DNA from: Maricaulis sp048270265
Lineage (GTDB): Bacteria; Pseudomonadota; Alphaproteobacteria; Caulobacterales; Maricaulaceae
Length of the DNA stretch: 64,000 nucleotides
Direction of reading: 5' to 3'
Assembly: GCF_048270265.1 (NCBI RefSeq)
Contig: NZ_JBLWTD010000012.1
Span: 1-64,000 of the forward strand
Shown: positions 8,374 through 19,421 of the stretch, piece by piece
Position numbering within the stretch: position 1 is the stretch's first letter
How the letters are laid out: every line of letters begins with the position of its first letter
Notes under the pieces: model-generated
What the model was told of the DNA's origin: nothing
Database searches by the model: none
The model's input: only the letters and a program-made list of their open reading frames with translations
Program-made: the position numbers and the translations under genes

Positions 8374-9219
8374 ATGAGCACCGACACAGTAGAACGCCGC
8401 AAGGCCTGGACCACGATTGCGATTTTCCTGGTCATCGTCACGGCGTTGAGCGCCGTCTTTCACTACGCCATCGTCAATCTCAACCCGACCAGCCTCTATG
8501 TCGGCCCCCTGATGTGGTGTCCGGCGCTGGCGGCGTTTGCGACGCTGGCGATCCGCGGGCGCAAGCTTTCCTCACTGCCATGGCGATGGGGGAAATGGCG
8601 GTTCAATCTGGGCGCCTTTGCCATGCCCATCCTCTATGTCGCGATTGCCTACGGGCTGATCTGGGGCCTCGGGCTCGGCGGCTTCCCCGATCCGGAAACC
8701 CTGGCCGAATGGGCCGGCGAGACCGGGCTGGAGGTCTCCACGCCGGTGCTGATCGCGGTGATGGTGGTGTTGACCGGCACGATTGGCTGCATCCGCGCCG
8801 CGAGCACGATTGTCGGCGAGGAGATCGGCTGGCGCGGCTTTTTCGTCTGGGAATTGCGCAAGGTGATGCCCTTCGGCGCCGTCGCCCTGTTCAGCGGCGT
8901 CATCTGGGCCTTCTGGCACTGGCCGATCGTGGTCTTCTATGGCGGCGGCGAGGCCTGGCTGCAAATGTCGGCCTTCACCGTGATGATCGCCGGCATGTCG
9001 GTGATGATGACCTATTTCACCTTCAAGTCCGGCAGCCTGTGGCCGGCCGTCTTCTTCCATGCCGCCCACAATGTCTATTTCGACAAGCTGTTCAATCCGC
9101 TCACCATCGATACCGGCCATACCAGCCTGTGGACCGGCGAATACGGGTTGATGATGCCGGCGGTGACCACGGTGCTGGGTGTGATTTTCTGGCGCAAGGC
9201 GAAGGCCGAAGGGCTTTAG
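8374..9219 (+). CDS. CPBP-family intramembrane metalloprotease
   Basis: A 281-residue polytopic membrane protein of the CPBP (Abi, Rce1-like) family. The three conserved blocks are present: GEEIGWRGF with Glu149-Glu150, WAFWHWP with His182, and FFHAAHN with His229 and His232. These are the metal-binding and catalytic residues of Rce1-type proteases. Bacterial members are linked to prenyl-peptide or bacteriocin-immunity functions, mostly unproven. It follows the TIR-like gene after 167 bases, which contain a run of ten C (8256-8265) and no gene, and precedes two small envelope-protein genes. A second, distant family member is at 14727. The family is assigned with confidence; the substrate is unknown. 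Confidence 0.88.
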   Translation: MSTDTVERRKAWTTIAIFLVIVTALSAVFHYAIVNLNPTSLYVGPLMWCPALAAFATLAIRGRKLSSLPWRWGKWRFNLGAFAMPILYVAIAYGLIWGLGLGGFPDPETLAEWAGETGLEVSTPVLIAVMVVLTGTIGCIRAASTIVGEEIGWRGFFVWELRKVMPFGAVALFSGVIWAFWHWPIVVFYGGGEAWLQMSAFTVMIAGMSVMMTYFTFKSGSLWPAVFFHAAHNVYFDKLFNPLTIDTGHTSLWTGEYGLMMPAVTTVLGVIFWRKAKAEGL

Positions 9220-9265
9220 GGCCGCCCTCCTTGCCAAGGCCACACTTCAGGGTTTTCATGACCCC

Positions 9266-9862
9266 ATGATCCTGCTCGCCGCCCTCGCCCTGATGCTCGA
9301 CCCACCCTGCTGGGCTGACGAAGCCTGGCCGTGCGAATTCATCGCGCCTGCGACCGCTGCGGATCAAGTCCTGCCGGAGGGCGGGGTGCCGGTCGTGTAC
9401 TCGGTGTCGCGCCAGGGTTATCCCTATGGGGTTCACGCCAACATCACCGATCACGACACCGCCCTGGCCATCGAGGCCGCCGTGCAGCAATGGACCTTCG
9501 CACCCGGACATGCCCGCGAGGATGTGGTCATAGTCCTGGAACACAAGAACGGGATGTGGATTGCGCCCTGGGAGGCAGATTGCCCCGTCCCTGCTCCGAT
9601 CCCGCTGGTGCGGGTTGAGCCGCAACTGCCTTGCCTGGCGGGCGGGTGTGAAGCCGCGGACCTCGAACGAGTATTCTCGACAGAAGCCCTGGTCCGATAC
9701 GATATCTTGCCCAGCGGTGAGACGCGCATCGTTGAAGCGACGGCGGACAATAGTCTTGTTGAAACGAGCGTAGTGCGCGCGGTTGACCGTTGGTTCTTCC
9801 AGCCCCACCAGGCCTGCCTCGGGGCGATGGCGAGTTTTGTTTTCCAGAGCACCGACGAATGA
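9266..9862 (+). CDS. Secreted protein with two TonB C-terminal-like domains
   Basis: A 198-residue protein with a short cleavable signal (about residues 1-17). Two segments share the TonB C-terminal fold pattern, strand-turn-strand then an Ala-rich helix ending in W-F-x-P: VVYSVSRQGYPYGVHANITD...AIEAAVQQWTFAP (about residues 43-80) and VRYDILPSGETRIVEATADN...VVRAVDRWFFQP (about 141-178). There is no N-terminal transmembrane anchor or Pro-rich spacer as in TonB itself, so it is not a classical energy transducer. It starts 46 bases after the CPBP protease gene and may be cotranscribed with it. A role as a periplasmic binding or adaptor protein is a guess. Confidence 0.6.
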   Translation: MILLAALALMLDPPCWADEAWPCEFIAPATAADQVLPEGGVPVVYSVSRQGYPYGVHANITDHDTALAIEAAVQQWTFAPGHAREDVVIVLEHKNGMWIAPWEADCPVPAPIPLVRVEPQLPCLAGGCEAADLERVFSTEALVRYDILPSGETRIVEATADNSLVETSVVRAVDRWFFQPHQACLGAMASFVFQSTDE

Positions 9863-9951
9863 CGCTGCGCTGACGCCAGATACTGCTCACCCCGGACGCT
9901 GGCACAGGTGTTGAATGGCAACAGCTCAGCCAGCAAGCGGCGGGGACCGGG

Positions 9952-10599
9952 ATGTCATTGAAGGGTGAAGCGATAACGGCGGGAGCCGCGCTGGCGGTGG
10001 CGATCACCCTGGCGGTCTTTTCGGTGAATGTGACCGACAAGCTGCGGGCCGGCGGGCACTGGCCGTCGGCGGCGCCCGTGGTAGCGCCCCCCGAAGCCGC
10101 CGCTCCCGATCCCATTGTGGATCACACTCCCCTCATCACCCCGGCCCAAGCGTCCATGTTCGAGACCGTGCTCGATGATGAGCTGAGTTTTGGAACCCCC
10201 ATACTGCCGGTATTTGCTGCCTGTCAGGGCCACATGGGCTTGCTCGATGGCGATGCCGAGTTCCGGCACTCCCGTGTCGAGGGCGTGGACTGGCTGGAAT
10301 ACTACGAGAGCGCGGTGCTGCCGGATGGCGGGCTGGCGATACGCGGCTTCCGGGCGCCGATGGCGACGCTGACCGCAGCGGCGGACGGGGGAATCCTGGT
10401 CGTCACAACCAGCGCCTCGGGTTTTGTCGCCGGCGCCTGGCATGTCAACGCCATGGGCGAGATCGATGATGCGATCGAGCTTGAGGCGGCGTCCGGTCTG
10501 GGAATGCCGGCCTGTCTCGATCCACACGCGGCGGCAGCGGCGCTGAACCCTGTGCTGGCCGGCGATCACAGTGGTATCGGCGCGCGCCGGAGCGATTGA
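9952..10599 (+). CDS. Single-pass membrane protein of unknown function
   Basis: A 215-residue protein. An N-terminal hydrophobic segment (ITAGAALAVAITLAVFSVNV, residues 8-27) is followed by a Pro/Ala-rich spacer (about 38-60) and a compact soluble domain of about 140 residues with many Gly and Asp and a few Cys. The layout suggests an anchored periplasmic domain. No family was recognised. It follows the TonB-C-like protein on the same strand after 89 bases. Coding potential is supported by frame length and amino-acid composition; no strong ribosome-binding site was seen at the ATG. Confidence 0.5.
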   Translation: MSLKGEAITAGAALAVAITLAVFSVNVTDKLRAGGHWPSAAPVVAPPEAAAPDPIVDHTPLITPAQASMFETVLDDELSFGTPILPVFAACQGHMGLLDGDAEFRHSRVEGVDWLEYYESAVLPDGGLAIRGFRAPMATLTAAADGGILVVTTSASGFVAGAWHVNAMGEIDDAIELEAASGLGMPACLDPHAAAAALNPVLAGDHSGIGARRSD

Positions 10600-10881
10600 G
10601 GCGGACCGCTTGTCCCCCTCGCGACCGGTTCAACTATAATCCCCGGGATTCAAAACGCCGTCAGCCCGGATTGGGCCCGGCAGCGACCCGAGGAGGACAG
10701 CATCGATTGACCGGAGCGTCACAAGGACCCAAATCCAATCCAAGCGCCTGTAAAAACAGGCACCTGGCGCGCACCACGCCGGATATTCGGGTACACCAGG
10801 GGCAGATCCGGGACATATCCGGACCAATGAAGGCCACATCCGGGGAGGCTCAAAGGGCCCTTAGGGCAACACCTGATCCGA
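10600..10881. other. Intergenic stretch without a convincing gene
   Basis: A 282-base gap between convergent genes. It holds small hairpins only (CCTGTAAAAACAGG near 10750, a palindrome AAGGGCCCTT near 10855, and CCTGATC-C-GATCAGG at 10872-10886 overlapping the gyrB stop). These could help end transcription of gyrB, but none is followed by a clear T-run. No coding frame is persuasive. Confidence 0.5.
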
Positions 10882-13281
<2,400 letters not shown>

Positions 13282-13344
13282 GGCTTGTTTGTACCGCACA
13301 CGGAGTCCCATGGCCATACGCGCGCGCACGCGCGAGTCTATCTG

Positions 13345-13968
13345 TCAGCGCAACAGCAGCACGACCGCAATCGCCAGCATGACGGTGCCGGTCAGCACGT
13401 CGGCACCGCGGCGCACGGAAGGTGTTTTCAGCCAGTCACGCGCCTTGTGCGCCGCGCCGATATAGGCCCCGGCCGTCGGCACGGCGAGGGCGAACATGAT
13501 CAGCACCATCAGGACGTAAACCGACGGTGTGATCGCTTCGAGCGGAATGAAGGCCGGCACCAGGGTGAGATAGAAAACGATCGGTTTGGGATTGGACAAC
13601 GGCATCGCCAGTCCGGCGAGATAGGTGCCGGCCCAGCCCCGTTTCGAGCCCGCCGCAAACACCGGCTTCGGGCGCGCGCCCGTCCAGGCGCTCCAATATG
13701 CCGTGCCGGCCATCCACAACAGATATCCAGCCCCGACCAGCTTGGCCACGAGCCAGACCGCGCCCAGCTGTTGCGCCGCCGCGGACAGCCCGGTCACCGC
13801 CAGCGTGAACCAGAAAATATCCCCCGTCAGAATCCCGACCCCGTACATCGCCGCATGCCACGGGCCTGCATCCAGCGTGCGCGCGACCATGGCCGCAATA
13901 CCCGGGCCGGGCGTCACGAAAAGGATCAATAATGCTCCAGCGAACAGGAAAAGGTTTTCAGCGCTCAT
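13345..13968 (-). CDS. LysE-family amino acid exporter
   Basis: A 207-residue inner-membrane protein with about six transmembrane segments. The family block FVTPGPGIAAMVARTL lies near residue 18, with GVGILTGDIFW and AMPLSNPKPIVFYLTLVPAF further on. Family members export amino acids or their derivatives (lysine, homoserine, threonine); the substrate here is unknown. Its ATG overlaps the stop of the upstream tetR-type gene by four bases (ATGA), so the two are translationally coupled. The regulator probably controls this exporter in response to its cargo or a toxic compound. Confidence 0.9.
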   Translation of the reverse strand: MSAENLFLFAGALLILFVTPGPGIAAMVARTLDAGPWHAAMYGVGILTGDIFWFTLAVTGLSAAAQQLGAVWLVAKLVGAGYLLWMAGTAYWSAWTGARPKPVFAAGSKRGWAGTYLAGLAMPLSNPKPIVFYLTLVPAFIPLEAITPSVYVLMVLIMFALAVPTAGAYIGAAHKARDWLKTPSVRRGADVLTGTVMLAIAVVLLLR

Positions 13969-14621
13969 GCCGGCGCCTGTACGGGTGGAGCGGTCAGATA
14001 GCCGTAAATCGCATCGGCCATCGCTGCGGTGAACTCCTCGTCGGACATGGTCAGGGCGAAGGCCGGACCGTCCTGGGGATAGAGCGCGCGCTCGATCAGC
14101 GAGGTGTTGAGGAGATAGGTGACGATTTCCGCCGCCTCGCGCCGGCCGGAGATCGAGACCTCGTCGCCGAAATGCTCGATCAATGCCAGGGAGGATGCAA
14201 CCGCCATCTCGAGAAAAGCCTCCCACTCATCACCGACCAGATCCGGTCGCAGGCGGGCATAGAGATGCGCCGCGCGGACGAGATGGGCTTCAGCGGTAAG
14301 GAACTTCCAGCCCTGCGACACCATCTGCCGCAAGGCGGTGCGCAGCCCGTCCTCCGGCTCCAGCGCCAGCTTCCCCGACGGGCTGGCGGCAAATTGCGTC
14401 ACCCGCGCGGCGTAAAGTTCGAAAATGACCGGGATCAGGGCATCGCGATTTTCGAAACGGCGATAGACGGTCCCGACCGACAGGCCGGCCTCGGCCGCCA
14501 GATCGGCGATCGAGATATCCTCGAAACTGCGCTGGCGCAGCAAATGCTCCAGCGCGGCAACCAGCTTGTCCCGCGTCAATTTCGACCGCGACTGCTTGGC
14601 CGGCCTCTCCCCTTGACTCAT
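13965..14621 (-). CDS. TetR-family transcriptional repressor
   Basis: About 218 residues. The N-terminal helix-turn-helix is clear (ALEHLLRQRSFEDISIADLA, then AEAGLSVGTVYRRFENRDAL), and the C-terminal helical domain is the ligand-binding part typical of TetR proteins. Three ATGs are possible: 14657, 14636 and 14621. The first lies inside a palindrome that is better explained as the operator, so a downstream start is preferred; 14621 has AAGG a few bases before it. The gene is divergent from the CPBP protease gene at 14727 and overlaps lysE by four bases, so it may regulate both directions. Confidence 0.87.
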   Translation of the reverse strand: MSQGERPAKQSRSKLTRDKLVAALEHLLRQRSFEDISIADLAAEAGLSVGTVYRRFENRDALIPVIFELYAARVTQFAASPSGKLALEPEDGLRTALRQMVSQGWKFLTAEAHLVRAAHLYARLRPDLVGDEWEAFLEMAVASSLALIEHFGDEVSISGRREAAEIVTYLLNTSLIERALYPQDGPAFALTMSDEEFTAAMADAIYGYLTAPPVQAPA

Positions 14622-14642
14622 CTGCGCCTTGTCCATTATGTG

Positions 14643-14658
14643 AATGTGAATTCGCATT
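14643..14658. promoter_or_regulatory. Palindromic operator candidate between tetR-type gene and CPBP gene
   Basis: AATGTGAATTCGCATT is an inverted repeat centred on GAATTC with a single mismatched pair (AATGnGAATTCnCATT). An AT-rich element (TTATAA at 14664-14669) that could serve as a -10 box lies beside it. Position and symmetry suit autoregulation by the TetR-type protein, with possible control of the divergent gene. Confidence 0.55.
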
Positions 14659-14726
14659 CCGCTTTATAACATCGGACACTGATGGTCCGAACGGGTCAAG
14701 TCGCAATTTGCGAGAGGATGGGCAAG

Positions 14727-15482
14727 ATGGATTTCTCAAGTCTGGCGATCGAACACACCATCGGCATCGGCCTCATCCTGGCGCTGCTGGCGTGGAATGC
14801 GCTCACAGAAGAGGCCGGAAAAGCCGCGATCCGGGACCCGGCACAGCCAGACGCCCGCCTGCGCATCTACAACAAGGCCATGATCTCGCTCTGGCTTCTC
14901 GCCATTGCCTGCATGGTGCTCTGGCTACGCTCGGGGACAACGCTGCCGGAGCTTGGCCTGCGCGCCGGCGGAGGCTGGCGAACCCTCCTCAGCTGGGCAA
15001 TCGTCGGGGCGATCTCTGCCTATATGGTTGCCTCTCTCCTGCAGGCCCGGTTTTCCCGCACGGCGCGGACCAGGCTGCGCGAGCAATTGAGTCAGCCCGG
15101 CGATTACGGCCTCATCCATCCGGAGACGCCGCGTGAGCACAGGCGTTTCATCTGGCTGGCCGTCACCGCCGGCATCACCGAGGAAATCCTGTTCCGCGGT
15201 TTCCTGATTGGGGTGCTGAGCCTGATTGTTCCGCTCTGGCTGGCAGCCCTTCTCGCCGCGGGCATCTTCATTCTCGGACACGCCTATCAGGGTGTGCAGG
15301 GCATGGTCGGCCTCCTGCCGATCACTGGCATTCTCACCCTCGTCTATGTTGTTGGCGATTCAATATGGCCCGCTATCGCTCTGCACATCGTCGTCGATGT
15401 GGTCGCCGGCCTGTTGTTCCGTATCAGCGATCAGTTCGCCGACGCCGATGCCGAGGCCGGGATTGCGGCGGCGAGCCCATAG
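14727..15482 (+). CDS. CPBP-family intramembrane metalloprotease (second copy)
   Basis: A 251-residue polytopic membrane protein. Conserved CPBP blocks: ITEEILFRGF with Glu152-Glu153, FILGHAYQG with His185, and ALHIVVDVVAGLL with His220 and Asp224. The active-site layout matches Rce1-like proteases. It is only distantly similar to the family member at 8374, so it is not a recent duplicate. In-frame ATGs exist at 14682, 14718 and 14727; the last has GAGAGG nine bases upstream and starts just before the first membrane helix. It is divergent from the TetR-type gene and convergent with the Anbu operon. Confidence 0.85.
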   Translation: MDFSSLAIEHTIGIGLILALLAWNALTEEAGKAAIRDPAQPDARLRIYNKAMISLWLLAIACMVLWLRSGTTLPELGLRAGGGWRTLLSWAIVGAISAYMVASLLQARFSRTARTRLREQLSQPGDYGLIHPETPREHRRFIWLAVTAGITEEILFRGFLIGVLSLIVPLWLAALLAAGIFILGHAYQGVQGMVGLLPITGILTLVYVVGDSIWPAIALHIVVDVVAGLLFRISDQFADADAEAGIAAASP

Positions 15483-15494
15483 AGGGCTACCCGG

Positions 15495-16226
15495 TCAGAA
15501 CTTGAATTTCGGCAGCGAATGAAACGCGGTGCGCAGGGCCTCGCTCCAGCCTGAGGATATCTCGGTGTAATAGGCATCATCCTGCTCGATCCGCCGTTCC
15601 TCGCCGACCTGCAGACTGTCGATTTCATACACTTGAAGATCGAGCGGCATGCCGACCGAGAGGTTTGCTTTCAGCGTCGAGTCGAAGGACAGAATCAGCA
15701 GTTTCACCGCATCCTCGAACGACATGTCGCTGTCATAGGCGCGCAGCAGGATCGGGCGGCCATACTTGGTCTCGCCGGTCTGGAAGAAAGGCGTGTCCTC
15801 GCTCGCCTCAATGAAATTGCCTTCCGGATAGACGAGGAAAAGCCTCGGCTCCATGCCGGCAATCTGGCCACCGACAATCATCGTCGCGCCGAATTTGGTT
15901 TCCGCCTCCGGCGCCTCACCGGCATGGACGCGGACCTGTTCGCGCAGGGTCTCGCCGATCAGGGTCGCGACCTGGAACATGGTCGGGGCTTCCAGAATGC
16001 TCGGCTTGCGATCTGCGGGCACCTTGGAACGCTCGTCAAGCAGGCTGACGACCGCCTGGGTCGTCGCCAGATTGCCGGCCGTCATGATGGTGATCACCCG
16101 CTCGCCCGGTGTCGACCAAGTGAACATCTTGCGGAAGACGGAAACATTGTCGATGCCGGCATTGGTCCGCGAGTCCGACATGAAGATCAGCCCGCGATCA
16201 AGCCGCATGCCAACGCAATAGGTCAT
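15495..16226 (-). CDS. Anbu, proteasome-type Ntn-hydrolase peptidase
   Basis: A 243-residue member of the Anbu (ancestral beta subunit, BPH-related) group of proteasome/HslV-like proteins. After removal of Met1 the catalytic triad of the Ntn fold lines up: Thr1 (from MTYCVG), Asp17 (FMSDSR) and Lys32 (VFRKMF). A TAGNLATTQAVV segment follows, as in HslV. Known Anbu proteins form open helical oligomers with weak or undetermined activity. The gene is last in a minus-strand operon with a transglutaminase, an alpha-E protein and an ATP-grasp protein, the standard Anbu context thought to make and process a peptide-like product. Confidence 0.92.
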   Translation of the reverse strand: MTYCVGMRLDRGLIFMSDSRTNAGIDNVSVFRKMFTWSTPGERVITIMTAGNLATTQAVVSLLDERSKVPADRKPSILEAPTMFQVATLIGETLREQVRVHAGEAPEAETKFGATMIVGGQIAGMEPRLFLVYPEGNFIEASEDTPFFQTGETKYGRPILLRAYDSDMSFEDAVKLLILSFDSTLKANLSVGMPLDLQVYEIDSLQVGEERRIEQDDAYYTEISSGWSEALRTAFHSLPKFKF

Positions 16227-16259
16227 GGAATCACCCTCCGGAACGAGACTGCGCCAGCG

Positions 16260-17060
16260 TTACTGCTGCACTTGCAGCGACACAATCATCGATTCCGTCC
16301 CGCCACCGAAAACCACGCCGGAAACCGGTGCCGCCTCGCGATAATCAAGCCCGGTCGCAATGCGGACATAGCGTTCATCCGGCGCGATGCAATTGGAGAC
16401 ATCGAAGCCAACCCAACCCAGCCCCTCGATATGCGCCTCGGCCCAGGCATGGCTCGCCTCCTGGTCGATCCGGTCATTCATCATCAGATAGCCGCTGACA
16501 TAGCGGGCCGGAAAGCCGAGCTCCCGCGCCACCGATATGAAGACCTGGGCATGGTCCTGGCAGACGCCATAACCCATGGCGATCGATTGCTCGACCGTGG
16601 TGGCGGCATGGGTTCCAGCCGTCTGGTAGGGCATGGCACCGGCGATCAGTTGCGACAGCGCGTGCAGTTTGTCGAGCGGTTCGCGGCCATCATTGGCCAA
16701 CGGTGCCAACAAGGCCGCAACGCCCGCTCCGGGACGTGTGAGCTCGGTCTGGCGCAGGAAATACCACAGCGGGGCCGGACCATTGTGCGGGCCGAGCACA
16801 CCGGCGGTGTCGCGCGTCTCGACCTCGCCCTCGCAGGTGATGCTGACAAAATGGGCATCGGGGTCGACACTGATCAGATCCACCAGATTGAGGTGCTGAT
16901 CGTGGAACATCACCTCCTCGCGCCCGCCGGCGATCCGAACCGACCAGTCGTGGACTGTCTGGGTCGATGTGTTGACCGGCCGCAGGCGGATCTGCTGCAG
17001 CCCGTAGGGCACCGGCTCGCGATAATCATAGCGGGTATTGTGGCAAATCTTGAGACGCAT
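16260..17060 (-). CDS. Transglutaminase-like cysteine protease of the Anbu operon
   Basis: A 266-residue protein with an N-terminal beta-rich domain (YDYREPVPYGLQQIRLRP, the bacterial transglutaminase N-domain) and the papain-like transglutaminase core. The catalytic triad is visible as Cys167 (AMGYGVCQDH), His204 (EASHAWAEAH) and Asp220 (GWVGFDVSN). The frame extends upstream into the preceding gene, but MRLKICHNTRYDY at 17060 is the usual N-terminus and sits four bases after the alpha-E stop, so translation is coupled. The Anbu gene follows after 33 bases. It probably hydrolyses or transfers peptide or isopeptide bonds on the operon product. Confidence 0.92.
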   Translation of the reverse strand: MRLKICHNTRYDYREPVPYGLQQIRLRPVNTSTQTVHDWSVRIAGGREEVMFHDQHLNLVDLISVDPDAHFVSITCEGEVETRDTAGVLGPHNGPAPLWYFLRQTELTRPGAGVAALLAPLANDGREPLDKLHALSQLIAGAMPYQTAGTHAATTVEQSIAMGYGVCQDHAQVFISVARELGFPARYVSGYLMMNDRIDQEASHAWAEAHIEGLGWVGFDVSNCIAPDERYVRIATGLDYREAAPVSGVVFGGGTESMIVSLQVQQ

Positions 17061-17064
17061 TGAT

Positions 17065-18006
17065 TTACTCGTAGAACCGGAAATCGATCTCGATCTGGGC
17101 CGCGAGCGCGTCATTGCTCTCGCGGAAATCGACCAGGAATTCATGCAGGCCCGTCTGGAAAACCTGTTCAATCGTTTGCCCGCGCAAACGGGTCATCATG
17201 GTTTCCGCCATCACCTGGCTCGGTTTCGATGCTTCGGCATCAGGACAGAGGGCGCGCAGGTTATGGGTGAATTTTTCGACGCAATAGATCAGCGAGCGCG
17301 GCATTTGCCGGTCGAGGATCAAGAAATCGGCGATGTCTCGGGGCGTGGTCTCGCCACCATGAATCCAGTTGAAGGCGCGCTCGGCCGAGGCAGAGCGAAG
17401 GATGGTCTCCCACTGCACATTGTCGAGCGAGGAGCCGACATAGGAGGTGGACGGGAGCAGGACATAATATTTCACGTCGAGGATGCGAGCCATATTGTCG
17501 GCGCGCTCGATGAAACTTCCCAGCCGCGCAAAGCGGAAGATATCATTGCGCAACATGGTGCCATGCAGGGCGGCGCGAACCAGCGCGCCCTGTTGCCGGA
17601 TGCTGGCCAGAACATTGGGCAAGGCCGCCGCCGGCACAGGGTTTTCGAGAACCTGCTTCAACACGAGCCAGGCTCCGTTCATCGCCTCCCAGACTTCCCG
17701 CGTCAGCGCGGTGCGTACCATGCGGGCATTGTTCCGCGCCGCCTCGATCGAGGACATCACGCTTGAGGGATTGCCGGAGTCGCGCAGCAGGAAGTCCGTC
17801 ACCTGCTCGGTCTCATAGCTCTCATACTGTTCGCAATAGGCCTGGGAACACCCGGCTGTGGTGACAATCGAGGCCCATTCCGTCGCATTGGAACTGGTGC
17901 GCGTCAGCGACATACGAAAGCCGGCCTCAACCAGCCGCGCGGTATTCTCGCTGCGCTCGAGATGGCGGAACATCCAGAACAGGCCGGAGGCTGTTTTTCC
18001 AAGCAT
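17065..18006 (-). CDS. Alpha-E domain protein (DUF403)
   Basis: A 313-residue, all-helical protein of the alpha-E family. Typical blocks are SGLFWMFRHLERSENTARLV at the N-terminus, LGSFIERADNMARILDVKYY in the middle and AFNWIHGGETTPRDIADFLI later. The family is almost always coded next to circularly permuted ATP-grasp proteins and transglutaminases; a helper or enzymatic role in amide-bond formation has been proposed but not settled. Its start is two bases after the ATP-grasp stop and its stop four bases before the transglutaminase start, so all are one operon. Normal length. Confidence 0.92.
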   Translation of the reverse strand: MLGKTASGLFWMFRHLERSENTARLVEAGFRMSLTRTSSNATEWASIVTTAGCSQAYCEQYESYETEQVTDFLLRDSGNPSSVMSSIEAARNNARMVRTALTREVWEAMNGAWLVLKQVLENPVPAAALPNVLASIRQQGALVRAALHGTMLRNDIFRFARLGSFIERADNMARILDVKYYVLLPSTSYVGSSLDNVQWETILRSASAERAFNWIHGGETTPRDIADFLILDRQMPRSLIYCVEKFTHNLRALCPDAEASKPSQVMAETMMTRLRGQTIEQVFQTGLHEFLVDFRESNDALAAQIEIDFRFYE

Positions 18007-18008
18007 GC

Positions 18009-19421
18009 TCAGTCCTCCAGAATCCAGGTGTCTTTGGTGCCGCCGCCCTGGCTGGAATTGACGACCAGCGAGCCCGCCTTCATCGCCACGCGGGTCAGCC
18101 CGCCCGGGGTGATATCGATCCGGTCCGGAGAGACCATCACGAAGGGGCGCAGGTCGACATGGCGCGGCGCCAGACCCGAATTGGTCAGGATCGGCACAGT
18201 CGACAGGGCCAGGGTCGGTTGGGCGATATAGGCCCCTGGACGGGCCTGAAGCTTGCGCCTGAACGCCGCCAGCTCGGCCTTGCTCGCGGCCGGGCCAACC
18301 AGCATGCCATAGCCGCCCGAGCCATGGACCTCCTTGACCACCAGTTCTGCAAGATGCTCGAGCACATAGGCAAGGGCATCGGGCTCGGAACAGCGCCAGG
18401 TCGGCACATTCTTGAGAATGGCGGTCTCGCCGGTGTAGAATTCGATGATGTCCGGCATGTAGGAATAAACCGCCTTGTCATCGGCAACCCCGGTGCCCGG
18501 CGCATTGACGATGGTGATGCCGCCGGCACGGTAGACATCCATGATCCCCGGCACACCCAGCATGGAATCGGGCCGGAAATTCAGCGGGTCGAGATAGTCG
18601 TCATCCACCCGCCGGTAGAGCACATCGATGGGCTCATAGCCGCGCGTGGTGCGCATGGCGACGCGGCCATTGACCACCCGGAGGTCATGACCCTCCACCA
18701 GCTCCGCACCCATCTGCTCGGCCAGGAAAGCGTGTTCGAAATAGGCCGAGTTGTGCAAACCCGGCGTCAGCACCGCGATCACCGGCCGGCCGGTGCAGGC
18801 GGGCGGCGCACTCTTGGACAGAGATCGCCGCAGAGTCATCGGATAATCGCTGACGGAGCGCACCCGGATCCGGGAAAACAGCTCCGGGAACATGTTGAGC
18901 ATGGTTTCGCGGTTTTCCAGCATGTAGGAAACGCCCGACGGGGTGCGGGCATTGTCCTCGAGCACGAAGAAATCATCCTTGCCGGTGCGCACCAGATCGA
19001 CGCCGACGATGTGGGTATAGACGCCACCGGGCGGATTCACGCCGAGCATCTTGGGCAGGAAGGCATCATTGCGGGCGATCAGGCTGGCGGGGATGCGGCC
19101 GGCGCGAATGATCTCCTGGCCATGATAGATATCGTGCAGGAAGGCGTTGATCGCGCGCACGCGCTGCTCGATCCCCTTGGTCAACCGGTTCCATTCGCGC
19201 GCCGAGATGATGCGCGGCACCAGGTCGAAGGGGATCAGGCGCTCATCGGCGGCCTCCTGGCCATAGACATTGAAGGTGATCCCGGTCCGGCGGAAAAACG
19301 CCTCGGCCTCGCGGGCCTTGCGACGCAAGGCCGAGCGGTCGACCGTATTCATCCAGGCGGCGTATTCGGCATAGGGCTCGTGCGGTGCACCGTTGCCATC
19401 AAGCATTTCATCGAAGAACAA
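18009..19421 (-). CDS. Circularly permuted ATP-grasp protein (probable peptide ligase)
   Basis: About 470 residues of the circularly permuted ATP-grasp type 2 family. Recognisable parts: FFDEMLDGNGAPHEPYAEY near the N-terminus, FNVYGQEAADERLIPFDLVP, FLPKMLGVNPPGGVYTHIVG, VLEDNARTPSGVSYMLENR, and the late KEVHGSGGYGMLVGP glycine-rich loop. Family members are predicted to ligate amino acids or peptides with ATP. There is no ATG near the expected N-terminus. Two TTG codons are in frame (19454 and 19421); the one at 19421 has GGGAG seven bases upstream and is chosen, and the first ATG would be 19406. It heads the four-gene Anbu operon. Confidence 0.88.
   Translation of the reverse strand: MFFDEMLDGNGAPHEPYAEYAAWMNTVDRSALRRKAREAEAFFRRTGITFNVYGQEAADERLIPFDLVPRIISAREWNRLTKGIEQRVRAINAFLHDIYHGQEIIRAGRIPASLIARNDAFLPKMLGVNPPGGVYTHIVGVDLVRTGKDDFFVLEDNARTPSGVSYMLENRETMLNMFPELFSRIRVRSVSDYPMTLRRSLSKSAPPACTGRPVIAVLTPGLHNSAYFEHAFLAEQMGAELVEGHDLRVVNGRVAMRTTRGYEPIDVLYRRVDDDYLDPLNFRPDSMLGVPGIMDVYRAGGITIVNAPGTGVADDKAVYSYMPDIIEFYTGETAILKNVPTWRCSEPDALAYVLEHLAELVVKEVHGSGGYGMLVGPAASKAELAAFRRKLQARPGAYIAQPTLALSTVPILTNSGLAPRHVDLRPFVMVSPDRIDITPGGLTRVAMKAGSLVVNSSQGGGTKDTWILED

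Noticed and set aside
13317..13335. Alternating CG-rich run upstream of gyrB, possible Z-DNA or supercoil sensor
   Set aside because: Short and in a GC-rich genome; no repeat or symmetry tied to the promoter.
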